A stretch of DNA of 64,000 nt from Albimonas sp963977235. Its GTDB lineage: Bacteria; Pseudomonadota; Alphaproteobacteria; Rhodobacterales; Rhodobacteraceae. Location: positions 31,592-95,591 of the forward strand of contig NZ_CAXBOD010000013.1 in NCBI RefSeq assembly GCF_963977235.1. Reading direction: 5' to 3'. Below are positions 39,610 to 48,848 of the stretch, in pieces (the stretch's first letter is position 1; every line of letters begins with the position of its first letter). Below the pieces are notes generated by a model. It had not been told where the DNA came from. It ran no database searches and saw only the letters and a program-made list of their open reading frames with translations. The position numbers and the translations under genes were made by a program.

Positions 39610-40734
39610 TCAGTGCTGCCGGGCCCGCTCGGCCCACATCAGGGAATACAGCATCCCCTCGCGAAGGCCACGGTCCGCGACGCGGATGCGGGGCGCGGGC
39701 CATAGCCGCAGGATGGTCTGCAGGATCGCGGCGCCCGCGATCACCAGCTCGGCCCGGTCGGGGCCCACGCCCGGATGCAGGCGCCGGCCCTCGGGGCCCA
39801 GATCGATCAGGTGGCGCGCGATGCGCGAGGAGGCCGAGCGCTCGAGCCACATGCCGTCGACCTTGGCCCGGTCGTACTTGGTCAGCCCAAGCCGCAGGGC
39901 GCCGATGGTGGTCACCGTCCCCGAGGCGCCGATGATCTGCAGGCCCGGCAGCTTGGCCGCCGCGGCCTCGTCCTCGTAGGGGAGGAAGCCCGCGATATGA
40001 TCCTCGAAATGGCAGGCCATCAGGGCATAGCGGTCGGCGTCGGATTCCACGTCCGAATAGCGGTCGTGGAGGGTCGCGACGCCGACGGGCGCCGAGATCC
40101 AGTCCACGATCCGCTCGCGCGCCGCCCGGCGCAGCTCGGAGCGGTCGGGGCCGCCGCGGCCCGGCGCCAGCGCCAGGATCAGGTCCTGGCGCTCCGCCGG
40201 CGCGCAGCCCGCGAGGTCCAGCCAGATCAGCTCGGTCGACCCGCCCCCGATGTCGAAGACCATCAGGCTCTCGGCCTTCTCGTCGAGCAGGGGCGCGCAG
40301 CCGGCCAGCGCCAGGCGGGCCTCCTGCTCGGGCGTGATGACCTCCATCTCGAGGCCCGTCTCGCGCCGGACGCGGCGCAGGAAGCCCCGCGCGTTGGTGG
40401 CGCGCCGGCAAGCCTCGGTCGCCACGATCCGGCACCGCGAGACGTCGTGGCGGCGGATCTTGGAAGCACAGATGCGCAGGGCGTCGATGGTGCGGGACAT
40501 CGCGGCGCGCGACAGCTCGCCATGGGTCTCGACCCCCTCGCCCAGGCGCACGTTGCGGCTGAAGGCGTCGATGACCCGGAAGCCGGAGGGATCGGGCTCG
40601 GCGATCAGCAGGCGGCAGTTGTTGGTGCCCAGGTCCAGCGCAGCATAACGGGCCGGCGCCTTGCTGCGGGCCCGGGCCGGAACGGTGCTGGCAGGCTCCT
40701 GCGCCCGCGACTGCGCGCCCTGCGGCGTCGTCAT
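39610..40734 (-). CDS. Exopolyphosphatase / Ppx-GppA family phosphatase
   Basis: A 374-residue actin-fold phosphatase acting on polyphosphate or pppGpp. The phosphate loops are ALDLGTNNCRLLI near residue 33 and FDIGGGSTELIW near 160. RIVATEACRRATN near 105 and GASGTVTTIGAL near 275 are also typical. It lacks the C-terminal HD domain of long Ppx enzymes, as is usual for the short alphaproteobacterial form. The ATG at 40734 follows GGAGG; an upstream in-frame ATG at 40845 would overlap the divergent gene. It lies 16 bases upstream of rlmE. Confidence 0.88.
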   Translation of the reverse strand: MTTPQGAQSRAQEPASTVPARARSKAPARYAALDLGTNNCRLLIAEPDPSGFRVIDAFSRNVRLGEGVETHGELSRAAMSRTIDALRICASKIRRHDVSRCRIVATEACRRATNARGFLRRVRRETGLEMEVITPEQEARLALAGCAPLLDEKAESLMVFDIGGGSTELIWLDLAGCAPAERQDLILALAPGRGGPDRSELRRAARERIVDWISAPVGVATLHDRYSDVESDADRYALMACHFEDHIAGFLPYEDEAAAAKLPGLQIIGASGTVTTIGALRLGLTKYDRAKVDGMWLERSASSRIARHLIDLGPEGRRLHPGVGPDRAELVIAGAAILQTILRLWPAPRIRVADRGLREGMLYSLMWAERARQH

Positions 40735-40814
40735 ATCGAAAACCTCCGCGGCGTGTCGCCGCGCTTGTCTACAATGGGTAGCGAAAGAGTCTTCCGACAA
40801 CAAGGGGATGGCGG

Positions 40815-42686
40815 ATGAGGAGCACGAGAAGCCCGGTCGGTGCAATCCCGAGGGGGCCCGCGGGACCGGCCTCGCAGGGGGGCGGGAGCGTCGAGACGCT
40901 GCTGGCGCGCGACTTCGGCCCGGCGATTCCGCTCGATCGGGCGCCCTTCGCGGGGCTCGCCCCCGGCGACCGGATCGAGGCGTGGAGCTTCGCGCCCCCC
41001 GCCCTGCGCCGGCAGGCCGAGGCGCGGCTCGCCGCCCGCGGGATCGAGGCGCAGGTGCGCAGCGCCTGGAAGACCGTCGTGCATGCGCTGCTGGAAGGCG
41101 AGGGGCCGCGCGAGGGGGAAACCCTCGACCTCCTCTACCCCGTTCTCCCCGACGCCGACCCCGAGCGGTTCCTGCGCGAGCTGCATCCCGCGGCCGAACT
41201 CTGGCCCGGGCAGGCGACGCTGCGCCCCGACCCGCTCCCCACGCCGCCGGGCGAGGCGCCGGCGTGCCGCCTGCTGCGGGGCGCGGACGGCCGGGAGACG
41301 CGGCTGACGATCCCCGTGCGGGTCCGCGCCGCGCCCCACGGCGGCCGGGCGCTGGCCGCCTGCGGCTGGCTGCGGATCGTGCCGGCGGGCGCCGCGGCCC
41401 CCGCTCTCGACGCGCCCTGGGAGGACCCTGTCGAGCGGGCGCTGTTCGCCGCCTTCGACACGCTGGCCGAGACCATCGAGCACCACGGCTGGCGCGGCCC
41501 CGGCCCGCATTTCGACCGGCTGGTCCTGCGCCTCGAGGCGCCGCTGCAGGATCTGCCGCTGCCCACGGGCGCCGAATGCCTGAGCCTCGCCGAGGCGCTG
41601 CACGAGGAGCTTTATTTCGGCGCGCTGGACCTGCTGCGCGCAGCGGCGGGGCTGCCGGCGGGCGACCGCTCGCTGACGCCGGGCGAGGTGGTCCCCCGGA
41701 TCGTGCCGGTCGCGGACGACGGGCCGGTGCGGCTCGAGATCACCGTCTCGCCGCCGCCCACGGGCGCCGCGGCCCGGCGGGCCCCCGCAACCGCCCCTGC
41801 GCCGGAACTGGAGACGCTCGATCGGCCGATGACGGCCGGCGAGATCGCCGCGGCGCTGGAGGGGTTCGGGGGCGAGGCGCTTGTCGTCCGCTCCCGCCGA
41901 GGTCGGCCGGTGCAGGCGCGGGTGCGGGCCGGGCGGGGCCCCGGCGTCGTGGTCACCGGCGGCCAGCACGCCAACGAGCCTACCGGCATCCCCGGCGCCC
42001 TGCTGACCGCCCGCGCGCTGGCGGCCGAGGGCATCCCCGTCGCCCTCTGTCCGCTGGAAAACCCCGACGGCCACGCCCTGCACATGCGGCTGCGCGAAAC
42101 GGCGCCCCGCCACATGCACCATGCGGCCCGCTACACGGCGCTGGGCGCGGACCTCGCCTTCGTGGCGGGCGGCGAGGGCGCGCTGCGCCCGAGGCTGCGC
42201 GACGCCGTCGGCGCCGACCTGCACCTGAGCCTGCACGGCTACCCCTCGCACGAGTGGCTGCACCCCTTCACCGGCTACCTCCCCCACGGGTTCGAGAGCT
42301 GGTCGCTGCCCCGCGGCTGCTTCCTGATCCTGCGCCGGGACGAGGCCTGGGCCGATCCCGCCCGCGCGGCGCTGGAGGCCGCCGCCGCGGCGCTGGAGGC
42401 CGATCCCGAGATCGCAGCCCTGAACCGTCGCCAGCTTGCGACGCTGGAGCGCTACGCGCCCTCGGCCCGGCCGGCGCGGATCGGCTGCGTGCCGGTGGTC
42501 GAGGGGCCGCCCTTGCCCTCGCCCCACGGCGCGCCCTTCCCGGTCACCCTGATCGTGGAGACCCCGGACGAGACCGTCGAGGGTCCCCTGTTCCGCCTGC
42601 TGACCCGCGCCCAGACGCTGGCCGCGACCGCCGCTGCGCGGGCCTTCCGCGCGGCGCTTGAGCGCGGCGCCTGCCCCGGGGCCTGA
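40815..42686 (+). CDS. M14-family zinc carboxypeptidase-like protein with long N-terminal region
   Basis: A 623-residue protein. From about 375 it is a zinc peptidase of family M14: VVVTGGQHANEPTG places the zinc-binding pair His385 and Glu388, LENPDGH (414-420) is the classic NPDG motif, and the third zinc His is 470 or 474 in DLHLSLHGY. A Glu in LIVETPDE near 578 could be catalytic. The first 370 residues show no recognised domain. No signal peptide. AAGGGG lies before the ATG. Divergent from the Ppx gene. The substrate is unknown. Confidence 0.8.
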   Translation: MRSTRSPVGAIPRGPAGPASQGGGSVETLLARDFGPAIPLDRAPFAGLAPGDRIEAWSFAPPALRRQAEARLAARGIEAQVRSAWKTVVHALLEGEGPREGETLDLLYPVLPDADPERFLRELHPAAELWPGQATLRPDPLPTPPGEAPACRLLRGADGRETRLTIPVRVRAAPHGGRALAACGWLRIVPAGAAAPALDAPWEDPVERALFAAFDTLAETIEHHGWRGPGPHFDRLVLRLEAPLQDLPLPTGAECLSLAEALHEELYFGALDLLRAAAGLPAGDRSLTPGEVVPRIVPVADDGPVRLEITVSPPPTGAAARRAPATAPAPELETLDRPMTAGEIAAALEGFGGEALVVRSRRGRPVQARVRAGRGPGVVVTGGQHANEPTGIPGALLTARALAAEGIPVALCPLENPDGHALHMRLRETAPRHMHHAARYTALGADLAFVAGGEGALRPRLRDAVGADLHLSLHGYPSHEWLHPFTGYLPHGFESWSLPRGCFLILRRDEAWADPARAALEAAAAALEADPEIAALNRRQLATLERYAPSARPARIGCVPVVEGPPLPSPHGAPFPVTLIVETPDETVEGPLFRLLTRAQTLAATAAARAFRAALERGACPGA

Positions 42687-42912
42687 GCGGGCCTGCCGCG
42701 CGACGGGGCGGACGGGCGCGCCGCCCGCCCCTCTCGGCGCATCGCGCGGATGTGACGGACGGCGCGCCCGAAACGGTTGCGACGTGGCGAATACACCACA
42801 TCTACGTGCCGATCGAATAATCAGCCCGCGGCCTTGGCCTTCCCTCCGCTAGTCTCGCGCAGGGGCCGGAAGGGCGACCGCCCGCGGCAACCGGTAGCTG
42901 GAGGTAGCAGAC

Positions 42913-44415
42913 GTGCCCATCTCATCCCTCTCCGTCCGCGGCCGCCCGATGGCGTCCTCGCTGGCGCTGGCCGCGGCGCTCGCCGCAGCCCTGGTCGCGG
43001 CGGGACCCCTGCCGCAGGCGATGGCCCAGCAGGCGGGACCGCAGCCGGCCGGCGCGCCCGCGACCTTCGCCGACCTGGCCGAGACGCTGAGCCCGGCGGT
43101 GGTCAACATCGCCACCACCTCCGCGGTCGCCATGCCCGAGCGGCCCGGCGGACCGCAGCTGCCCGAGAACTCGCCCTTCCGCGAGCTGTTCCCCGAGCTG
43201 TTCGGCGAGCGCGGCGGCGGCGGCGAGCGGCAGATGCGCCCGCGCCAGTCCCTGGGCTCCGGCTTCGTGATCTCGGCCGACGGCTACGTGGTGACCAACA
43301 ACCACGTCATCGACGGCGCCGACGAAATCAAGGTGAACTTCACCGACGGCTCCTCGCTGACCGCCGAGCTGGTGGGCACCGATCCCAAGACCGACGTGGC
43401 GCTGCTGAAGGTCGACCCCGACCGCGAGCTGCCGCACGTGCCCTTCGCCGACTCGGACGTGACCCGGGTGGGCGACTGGGTGATGGCCATCGGCAACCCG
43501 TTCGGTCTCGGCGGCTCGGTCTCGGCGGGCATCATCTCGGCGCGCAACCGCGACATCAACGCCGGGCCCTACGACGACTTCCTGCAGACCGACGCCGCGA
43601 TCAACCGCGGCAACTCGGGCGGGCCGCTGTTCGACATGTCGGGCGCGGTGGTGGGCATGAACACCGCGATCATCTCGCCGACGGGCGGGTCGATCGGCAT
43701 CGGCTTCGCGGTGCCGGCCAACATCGTCAAGAACGTCATCGACCAGCTCCAGGAATACGGCTCCACCCGCCGCGGCTGGCTGGGCGTCTCGATCCAGGAG
43801 GTGACGCCCGACATCGCCGAGAGCCTCGGGCTCGACAAGGCCGCGGGCGCGCTGGTCGCGCAGGTGGTCGCGGACGGGCCCGCCGAATCCGGCGGCCTGC
43901 AGAACGGCGACGTGATCCTGAACTTCGACGGTAAGCCGGTCGACACGATGCGCGACCTGCCCCGCATGGTCGCCGAGACCCAGGCCCACAAGACCGTCGA
44001 GGTCGAGGTCTGGCGCAAGGGCGAGGTCGCGACCGTCGAGGTCGAGCTCGGTCTGCTCGAAGAGGACGCGCCGGTGATGAACGCCTCGGCCGACGTCACC
44101 CCGCAGGACCAGGCGCCGGGCGCCGAGGCCCTGGGCATGACGCTGGGCGAGATCACCCCCAAGGCGCGGCAGGACTTCGGCCTGGCCGACGACGTCGAGG
44201 GCGTGCTGGTCGAGGAGGTCGACGGCGCCTCGAACGCCGCCGAGAAGGGCCTGCGCCCGGGCGACGTGATCGTCGAGGTGGCCCAGGAATCGGTGGCGAC
44301 TCCTCAGGACGTCGAGGCGCGCGTGCAGTCCGCCCGCGACCAGGGCCGCAAGTCGGTCCTGCTGCTGGTCAGCTCCCGCGGGGACCTGCGATTTGTGGCG
44401 GTCACGGTCGACTGA
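42913..44415 (+). CDS. DegP/HtrA (Do-like) serine endoprotease
   Basis: A 500-residue periplasmic protease/chaperone. A signal peptide covers about 1-36 (ASSLALAAALAAALVAAG ending near AMAQQ). The catalytic triad is His in VVTNNHVIDG, Asp in PKTDVALLKV and Ser in RGNSGGPLFD. Two PDZ domains follow from about 285 and 400 (GWLGVSIQEV; ALGMTLGEIT). The start is a GTG at 42913 preceded by GGAGGTAG. It degrades or refolds damaged envelope proteins. It ends in a hairpin terminator and is monocistronic in appearance. Confidence 0.93.
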   Translation: MPISSLSVRGRPMASSLALAAALAAALVAAGPLPQAMAQQAGPQPAGAPATFADLAETLSPAVVNIATTSAVAMPERPGGPQLPENSPFRELFPELFGERGGGGERQMRPRQSLGSGFVISADGYVVTNNHVIDGADEIKVNFTDGSSLTAELVGTDPKTDVALLKVDPDRELPHVPFADSDVTRVGDWVMAIGNPFGLGGSVSAGIISARNRDINAGPYDDFLQTDAAINRGNSGGPLFDMSGAVVGMNTAIISPTGGSIGIGFAVPANIVKNVIDQLQEYGSTRRGWLGVSIQEVTPDIAESLGLDKAAGALVAQVVADGPAESGGLQNGDVILNFDGKPVDTMRDLPRMVAETQAHKTVEVEVWRKGEVATVEVELGLLEEDAPVMNASADVTPQDQAPGAEALGMTLGEITPKARQDFGLADDVEGVLVEEVDGASNAAEKGLRPGDVIVEVAQESVATPQDVEARVQSARDQGRKSVLLLVSSRGDLRFVAVTVD

Positions 44416-44457
44416 GGCGTCGCGTCGGGCGTCCGAGCCCGAACCCCGAGGAAAATC

Positions 44458-44489
44458 AACGCGCCGCTCCCGCACGGGGGCGGCGTTTT
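44458..44489 (+). terminator. Terminator after the DegP-like gene
   Basis: A GC-rich hairpin (AACG..CCGC..CCCG paired with CGGG..GCGG..CGTT, one two-base bulge) is followed by TTTTGCGTT about 45 bases after the stop codon. Confidence 0.7.
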
Positions 44490-44660
44490 GCGTTCGGGCT
44501 GTGTGCGGGCTGCGTCCGAGCAGGGTCGGCGCCAGGCGGCGCCACACGGCATCTCGCGAAATTGAAATAATCGGTCGCATCGCCGCGGGGGTTGTTCACA
44601 CTTCGTAAACGTCGAGCTGGCGACCCTTGCGGCAAACCAACCATAATCGGAGGAAACGTG

Positions 44661-45149
44661 ATGATCACGATGGAAGGGCGCCGTGTCGACGTCCTGTATC
44701 TGATCTCCGGCGGCGCGCGTCAGCAGCCGCGGCCGGAGCCTGCGGCCGAGCTCTACGACGGGCTGTGGTTCCGCAGCGCCCGCGGGCGGGCGGAGCGGGA
44801 CGGCGACGCCTGGTTCATCCTCTCGGCGCGCCACGGCCTCCTGCACCCCGAGACCCGCGTCCAGCCCTATGCCGACCGGCTCGAGGGCTGTTCGGCCGTC
44901 GCCCGGCGCGCCTGGATCGCGCTGGCGACCGAGCGGATGGAGCGGATGCTGCCCGAGGCCGGGCGCGTGGTGGCGCTGTGCGACCGCGGGCCGCCGCCCG
45001 AGCTGCTGCGCTGGCTGCGCGTGCGCTACCCGGAGGTCGAGACGCCGCTTGCCGGCCTCAACATCGCCGCCCAGGTCCTGCACATGGCCCGCGACGCAGA
45101 CCGTTTCGCGCGGGTCGCGCCCAGGCGCCGGTTCGCGGGCCTCGCCTGA
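44661..45149 (+). CDS. DUF6884-like protein
   Basis: A 162-residue protein resembling the DUF6884 family. The signs are AAELYDGLWFRSARGRAERDG, WFILSARHGLLHPETRV and PYADRL in order, similar to the family's WFILSAKYGLL core. Relatives occur in phage, mobile and chromosomal settings; the function is not settled. GGAGGA precedes the ATG at 44661. It stands alone between the DegP gene and an islet of unknown genes. Confidence 0.65.
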   Translation: MITMEGRRVDVLYLISGGARQQPRPEPAAELYDGLWFRSARGRAERDGDAWFILSARHGLLHPETRVQPYADRLEGCSAVARRAWIALATERMERMLPEAGRVVALCDRGPPPELLRWLRVRYPEVETPLAGLNIAAQVLHMARDADRFARVAPRRRFAGLA

Positions 45150-45263
45150 CCGCGGCGCGTCTCCCTCCAGTGCTGGAGCATGAAAGAGGGACGCGCCGCC
45201 AACGGGCGCAGCAAGGTGGCGTCTGCCTGAGAGGTTGCGCGCCCGGAACCGGTGCGCGGGGAC

Positions 45264-45692
45264 TCAGGCGGATTGGAACGGAGCGAACGGCGGGGCTCCG
45301 CCGCCAGCGGCGACGATGCGGTAGCGGCAGTTGAAACGGTGGCGGTCCACCGTCTCGATCCGACCGTCGCGGTGACGGAGCAGAGCGTCTCCTGGCGGGA
45401 TGCGCTGTGGCGAGCCGCCCTCGGGATCCGCAAGAACCGTCTCCCCGGCCGAGCACAAAGCCTGGATCGGCAGGAATTTCGGCTTCAGGATCGCCTCGCC
45501 CAGCAAGCGGAAATGGCTGTCGGCATAGTCCTGCGTCGGCGCTTCGAATGTCTCGCCGTTCTGGCGCTGCAGGCGCAAGCGCTCGTTGCCTTCGTCAAGG
45601 ACCACCAGCATCGCGGCGTCCTGGACCCAGATCGCCTCGCGATCCCAGTTAATCTCGGCCGCGTCCCGCGGCGGCGGTTCAGTCGTGGTCAT
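45264..45692 (-). CDS. Hypothetical protein
   Basis: A 142-residue protein that I do not recognise. No signal peptide or membrane segment. It has a mixed composition with a Trp- and Asp-rich N-terminus (INWDREAIWVQDAAMLVVLDEG) described here in part, and looks like a small beta-rich cytoplasmic protein. GGAGGACAGAGC precedes the ATG. It lies 86 bases downstream of another unknown protein on the same strand, probably in one operon. Confidence 0.6.
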   Translation of the reverse strand: MTTTEPPPRDAAEINWDREAIWVQDAAMLVVLDEGNERLRLQRQNGETFEAPTQDYADSHFRLLGEAILKPKFLPIQALCSAGETVLADPEGGSPQRIPPGDALLRHRDGRIETVDRHRFNCRYRIVAAGGGAPPFAPFQSA

Positions 45693-45778
45693 GCTCTGTC
45701 CTCCATGCAGGACGGAGGGTGACTCGCTATGGTTGATGATTGGTTAACGCATGCACGTAAAGGTTAAGCTTTCTGAGC

Positions 45779-46201
45779 TCAGGGCGTCAGAGCGTGGAAG
45801 GTCAGCAGCAGTGCAAGCTTGTTGCGCGACGTCTCCAGTTGCCGCGACGCCACGAACCGCCGCTCGATGGCAAGGTAATAGTCCAGGATCCGTTCCACTC
45901 GCGCCAGCGCCTCGCGTGTCGCCGGGTCCCCCGCTGGACCCAAGTCGCGCAGAGCCATCCGAGATCGACGCTGCGCGCCCAGCGCTCTTAACGCATGGGC
46001 CAAGGCCGCCCCCGCCTGCCGCTCCGAGGCCGAGCCTGGCAGAAGGTCCGTCACCTGCACCTCCTCGCCAACCGGCAGTTCGATCCGGATCCAGAACCTC
46101 GGGTCGGCCGGGGTCGAGAACTGGGCGGAGAATTCGTCGTCTCGCCGCGAGAGCGCCATCCCTTCGAGGGGGGCGAAGCTAGGGTCGTCGGGCTGCTCCA
46201 T
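45779..46201 (-). CDS. Hypothetical protein
   Basis: A 140-residue protein that I do not recognise. The N-terminal half is acidic and beta-like (FWIRIELPVGEEVQVTDLLP); the C-terminal half is helical with many Arg and Leu (LARVERILDYYLAIERRFV). No membrane segment or signal peptide. It is divergent from the TIR-like gene across a 122-base AT-richer gap, so both may be controlled there. Probably co-transcribed with the next unknown gene. Confidence 0.55.
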   Translation of the reverse strand: MEQPDDPSFAPLEGMALSRRDDEFSAQFSTPADPRFWIRIELPVGEEVQVTDLLPGSASERQAGAALAHALRALGAQRRSRMALRDLGPAGDPATREALARVERILDYYLAIERRFVASRQLETSRNKLALLLTFHALTP

Positions 46202-46323
46202 GCGAGACTCCGTTCATACTGCAGTCATTTAGGTTAATGCTTCAATCTGGGGCACATTCTATCTTGTGACGCGATTCGTCCCAGCCTCTGCCCGCCATCC
46301 CGGCGATATTGTTGGAGAGAGCA
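46202..46323. promoter_or_regulatory. Divergent AT-rich promoter region of the islet
   Basis: This 122-base gap between the leftward unknown gene and the rightward TIR-like gene is clearly more AT-rich than the surroundings (for example TTTAGGTTAATGCTTCAAT near 46228). No -35/-10 pair stands out on either strand. Confidence 0.4.
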
Positions 46324-47433
46324 TTGCCCGACCTGAGCCCGCCGGAAATCCGCATCTTCGTCATCGGCCCGATGGGTCCGGAGCCTGACGACCAGGGGCT
46401 GCCGCTTGCCCGGCACATCCCCAACATCGTCACCGCCGCGCGCCAGACGATCGCCGCGATCCCGGACCTGCCGCGCTGCAACCTTCTGTGGCCGACGGAG
46501 ATGCCCGGCGCCGACGTGCCGCGGGACGTTTTCTCGAACATCGCGCATTGCGACCTGGCCATCGCCGACATCTCCAACGCCTCGGCCAACGTGTTCTACG
46601 AACTGGCGATCCTTCACGCGATGGGCGTGCCGACGATGCCAGTGACCCGGGGGGGGCGGAACAAGTTCTACCTGGCGCACTCGCTGATCCAGGATGTCGC
46701 GGATTTCAGGGTCGAGACGTTGAAGGACGCCTTCGCCGCGCCGGGACAGGATGGCTTGGGGGCGCTGGAGCGGATGATACGTCGTCGCCGAGACACCGCC
46801 AGCAACCCAATCAGCACCCATTTCAACGGCATCCACCTGGTCAACGTGGCCGCCGCCACAGGGCTCGCGACAGGGCAGTTCTTCAATTTCCTGCAATACG
46901 TGCTGGACCCGGGGAAGGCGTTCCGTCAGCACGCGGGGCGGTTTGAGAAAATCATCGTGGTGCGTCCGGAGCGGGTCGGCACGGTCGAAAGCGAGATCGG
47001 CGTGCTGGAGGCGGTGTTCAGAGAGCCGGTCATCGACAAGGAGACCAAGCTGCCGAAGTTGAAGAAGGACGGCAGTCCCGAATTGGCTCTGCCGTCCTTC
47101 TGGCAAGACGACAGCCACCATCCGCGGGACGGCTATTTCGTGCGCCACATCGCGGACGTGTTTCTGGATTTCGCGACACCCATCGCCTCGCTGCGGGTAT
47201 CGAAGCAGTATCTGGAGATGGTCGACTACGTGAAGCGCAGCGCCCTGGATCTGGGGCCCGAGCAGGTCGACCGCGACCTCTACGCCTTCGAGCAGAAGCT
47301 GATCGACATCTATTTCCATACCTTGGATGCACTGGCTGCAAGTGAAGCGAATCGGTGCGATCCGACGCGGCTGCTGGTGCTGACCGCGTCGGAGATCATC
47401 CGCCGCTATGGGCCGACGGCGCCGGAAAGCTGA
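46324..47433 (+). CDS. TIR/nucleoside deoxyribosyltransferase-like protein, possible defence effector
   Basis: A 369-residue protein. The N-terminal 110 residues look like the nucleoside 2-deoxyribosyltransferase/TIR-like fold: strand IRIFVIGPMGP (9-19), then CDLAIADISNASANVFYELA (76-95) with Asp82 and the candidate catalytic Glu93. The C-terminal 250 residues have no motif I recognise (VVRPERVGTVESEIG; FWQDDSHHPRDGYF). In bacteria such domains often hydrolyse NAD or nucleotides in phage defence. The start is a TTG at 46324 after GGAGAG; another TTG lies at 46309. The 3' end is 13 bases from the convergent accC stop. Confidence 0.65.
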   Translation: MPDLSPPEIRIFVIGPMGPEPDDQGLPLARHIPNIVTAARQTIAAIPDLPRCNLLWPTEMPGADVPRDVFSNIAHCDLAIADISNASANVFYELAILHAMGVPTMPVTRGGRNKFYLAHSLIQDVADFRVETLKDAFAAPGQDGLGALERMIRRRRDTASNPISTHFNGIHLVNVAAATGLATGQFFNFLQYVLDPGKAFRQHAGRFEKIIVVRPERVGTVESEIGVLEAVFREPVIDKETKLPKLKKDGSPELALPSFWQDDSHHPRDGYFVRHIADVFLDFATPIASLRVSKQYLEMVDYVKRSALDLGPEQVDRDLYAFEQKLIDIYFHTLDALAASEANRCDPTRLLVLTASEIIRRYGPTAPES

Positions 47434-47446
47434 CGTGGCAGGCGGG

Positions 47447-48793
47447 TCAGTCGCGGCCGCCGCTCAGCCAGCTTTCCAGCCAGTGGATGTCGTAGGCGCC
47501 GGCCTGGACCTCGGGGTCGGCGGCCAGCGCGTCGAACAGCGGCGCGGTGGTGTCGATGCCATCCACGATCATCTCGGCCAGCGCCCGGCGCAGGCGCGCC
47601 AGCGCCGCGGGGCGATCCTCGGCGTGCACGATCAGCTTGCCGATCAGGCTGTCGTAATAGGGCGGGATCCGGTAGCCGCGGTAGATGGCGCTGTCCATCC
47701 GCACGCCCAGCCCGCCGGGCGCGTGGAAGGCCGTGATCGTGCCCGGCGAGGGCGCGAAGTCGGGCAGGCGCTCGGCGTTCAGGCGGCACTCGATGGCGTG
47801 GCCCTCGGGGCGCAGGGTCGCCTGGTCGAAGGTCATCGGGTGGCCGGCCGCGACGCGCAGCTGCTCCTTGACGAGATCCACGCGCCAGACGGCCTCGGTC
47901 ACCGGGTGCTCGACCTGCAGGCGGGTGTTCATTTCGATGAAATAGAACTCGCCGTTCTCCCACAGGAACTCGATGGTGCCGGCCCCGCGATAGCCCATGC
48001 GCGCGATCGCGTCCGCGCAGGTCTCGCCGATGCGCTTGCGGTCGGCGGCGCTCAGCACCGGGGAGGGGCACTCCTCGAACACCTTCTGGTGGCGGCGCTG
48101 GAGGGAGCAGTCCCGCTCGCCCAGATGCACCGCGCGGCCCTCGCCGTCGCCGAAGACCTGGATCTCGATGTGCCGCGGCGTGCCGAGGTATTTCTCGAGA
48201 TAGACCGCATCGTCGCCGAAGGCGGCCCGCGCCTCGGAGCGGGCCGAGGACCAGGCGTTGGGCAGCTCGGAGGCGTCGCGCGCCACCTTCATGCCGCGCC
48301 CGCCGCCCCCCGCGCTGGCCTTCACCAGCACCGGGTAGCCGATGTCCCTGGCGACGGCCAGGGCCTCCTCCACGGAGGTCACGGCGCCGTCGGAGCCGGG
48401 CACGCAGGGCACGCCCAGCGCCTTCATCGTGTCCTTGGCGGCGATCTTGTCGCCCATCACCCGGATGTGCGCCGCCGACGGGCCGATGAAGGTCAGCCCG
48501 TGATCCTCGACGATCTGCACGAAGTTGGCGTTCTCGGACAGGAAGCCGTAGCCGGGGTGGATCGCCTCGGCCCCGGTGATCTCGCAGGCCGAGATGATCG
48601 AGGGGATGTTGAGATAGCTCTGCGCGGCGGCCGGGGGGCCGATGCACACGCTCTCGTCGGCGAGGCGCACATGCATGGCGTCTGCGTCGGCGGTGGAATG
48701 CACCGCCACCGTCTTGACGCCCATCTCGCGGCAGGCGCGATGGATGCGCAGGGCGATCTCGCCCCGGTTGGCGATCAGGACCTTGTCGAACAT
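47447..48793 (-). CDS. accC: Acetyl-CoA carboxylase biotin carboxylase subunit
   Basis: A 448-residue AccC, which carboxylates the biotin of AccB with ATP and bicarbonate, the first step of fatty acid synthesis. FDKVLIANRGEIALRIHRA is the N-terminus, VKASAGGGGRGMKVA near residue 160 is the ATP-binding glycine loop, and FIEMNTRLQVEHPVTE near 287 carries the metal-binding Glu and Asn and the catalytic Arg. Length is normal. It lies 55 bases downstream of accB on the same strand. Confidence 0.96.
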   Translation of the reverse strand: MFDKVLIANRGEIALRIHRACREMGVKTVAVHSTADADAMHVRLADESVCIGPPAAAQSYLNIPSIISACEITGAEAIHPGYGFLSENANFVQIVEDHGLTFIGPSAAHIRVMGDKIAAKDTMKALGVPCVPGSDGAVTSVEEALAVARDIGYPVLVKASAGGGGRGMKVARDASELPNAWSSARSEARAAFGDDAVYLEKYLGTPRHIEIQVFGDGEGRAVHLGERDCSLQRRHQKVFEECPSPVLSAADRKRIGETCADAIARMGYRGAGTIEFLWENGEFYFIEMNTRLQVEHPVTEAVWRVDLVKEQLRVAAGHPMTFDQATLRPEGHAIECRLNAERLPDFAPSPGTITAFHAPGGLGVRMDSAIYRGYRIPPYYDSLIGKLIVHAEDRPAALARLRRALAEMIVDGIDTTAPLFDALAADPEVQAGAYDIHWLESWLSGGRD

Positions 48794-48848
48794 CGAAGCG
48801 CTCCCGAATAAGGACGAGGAACCGGCGGGGTCTGCCCGCGGTCCGGCG

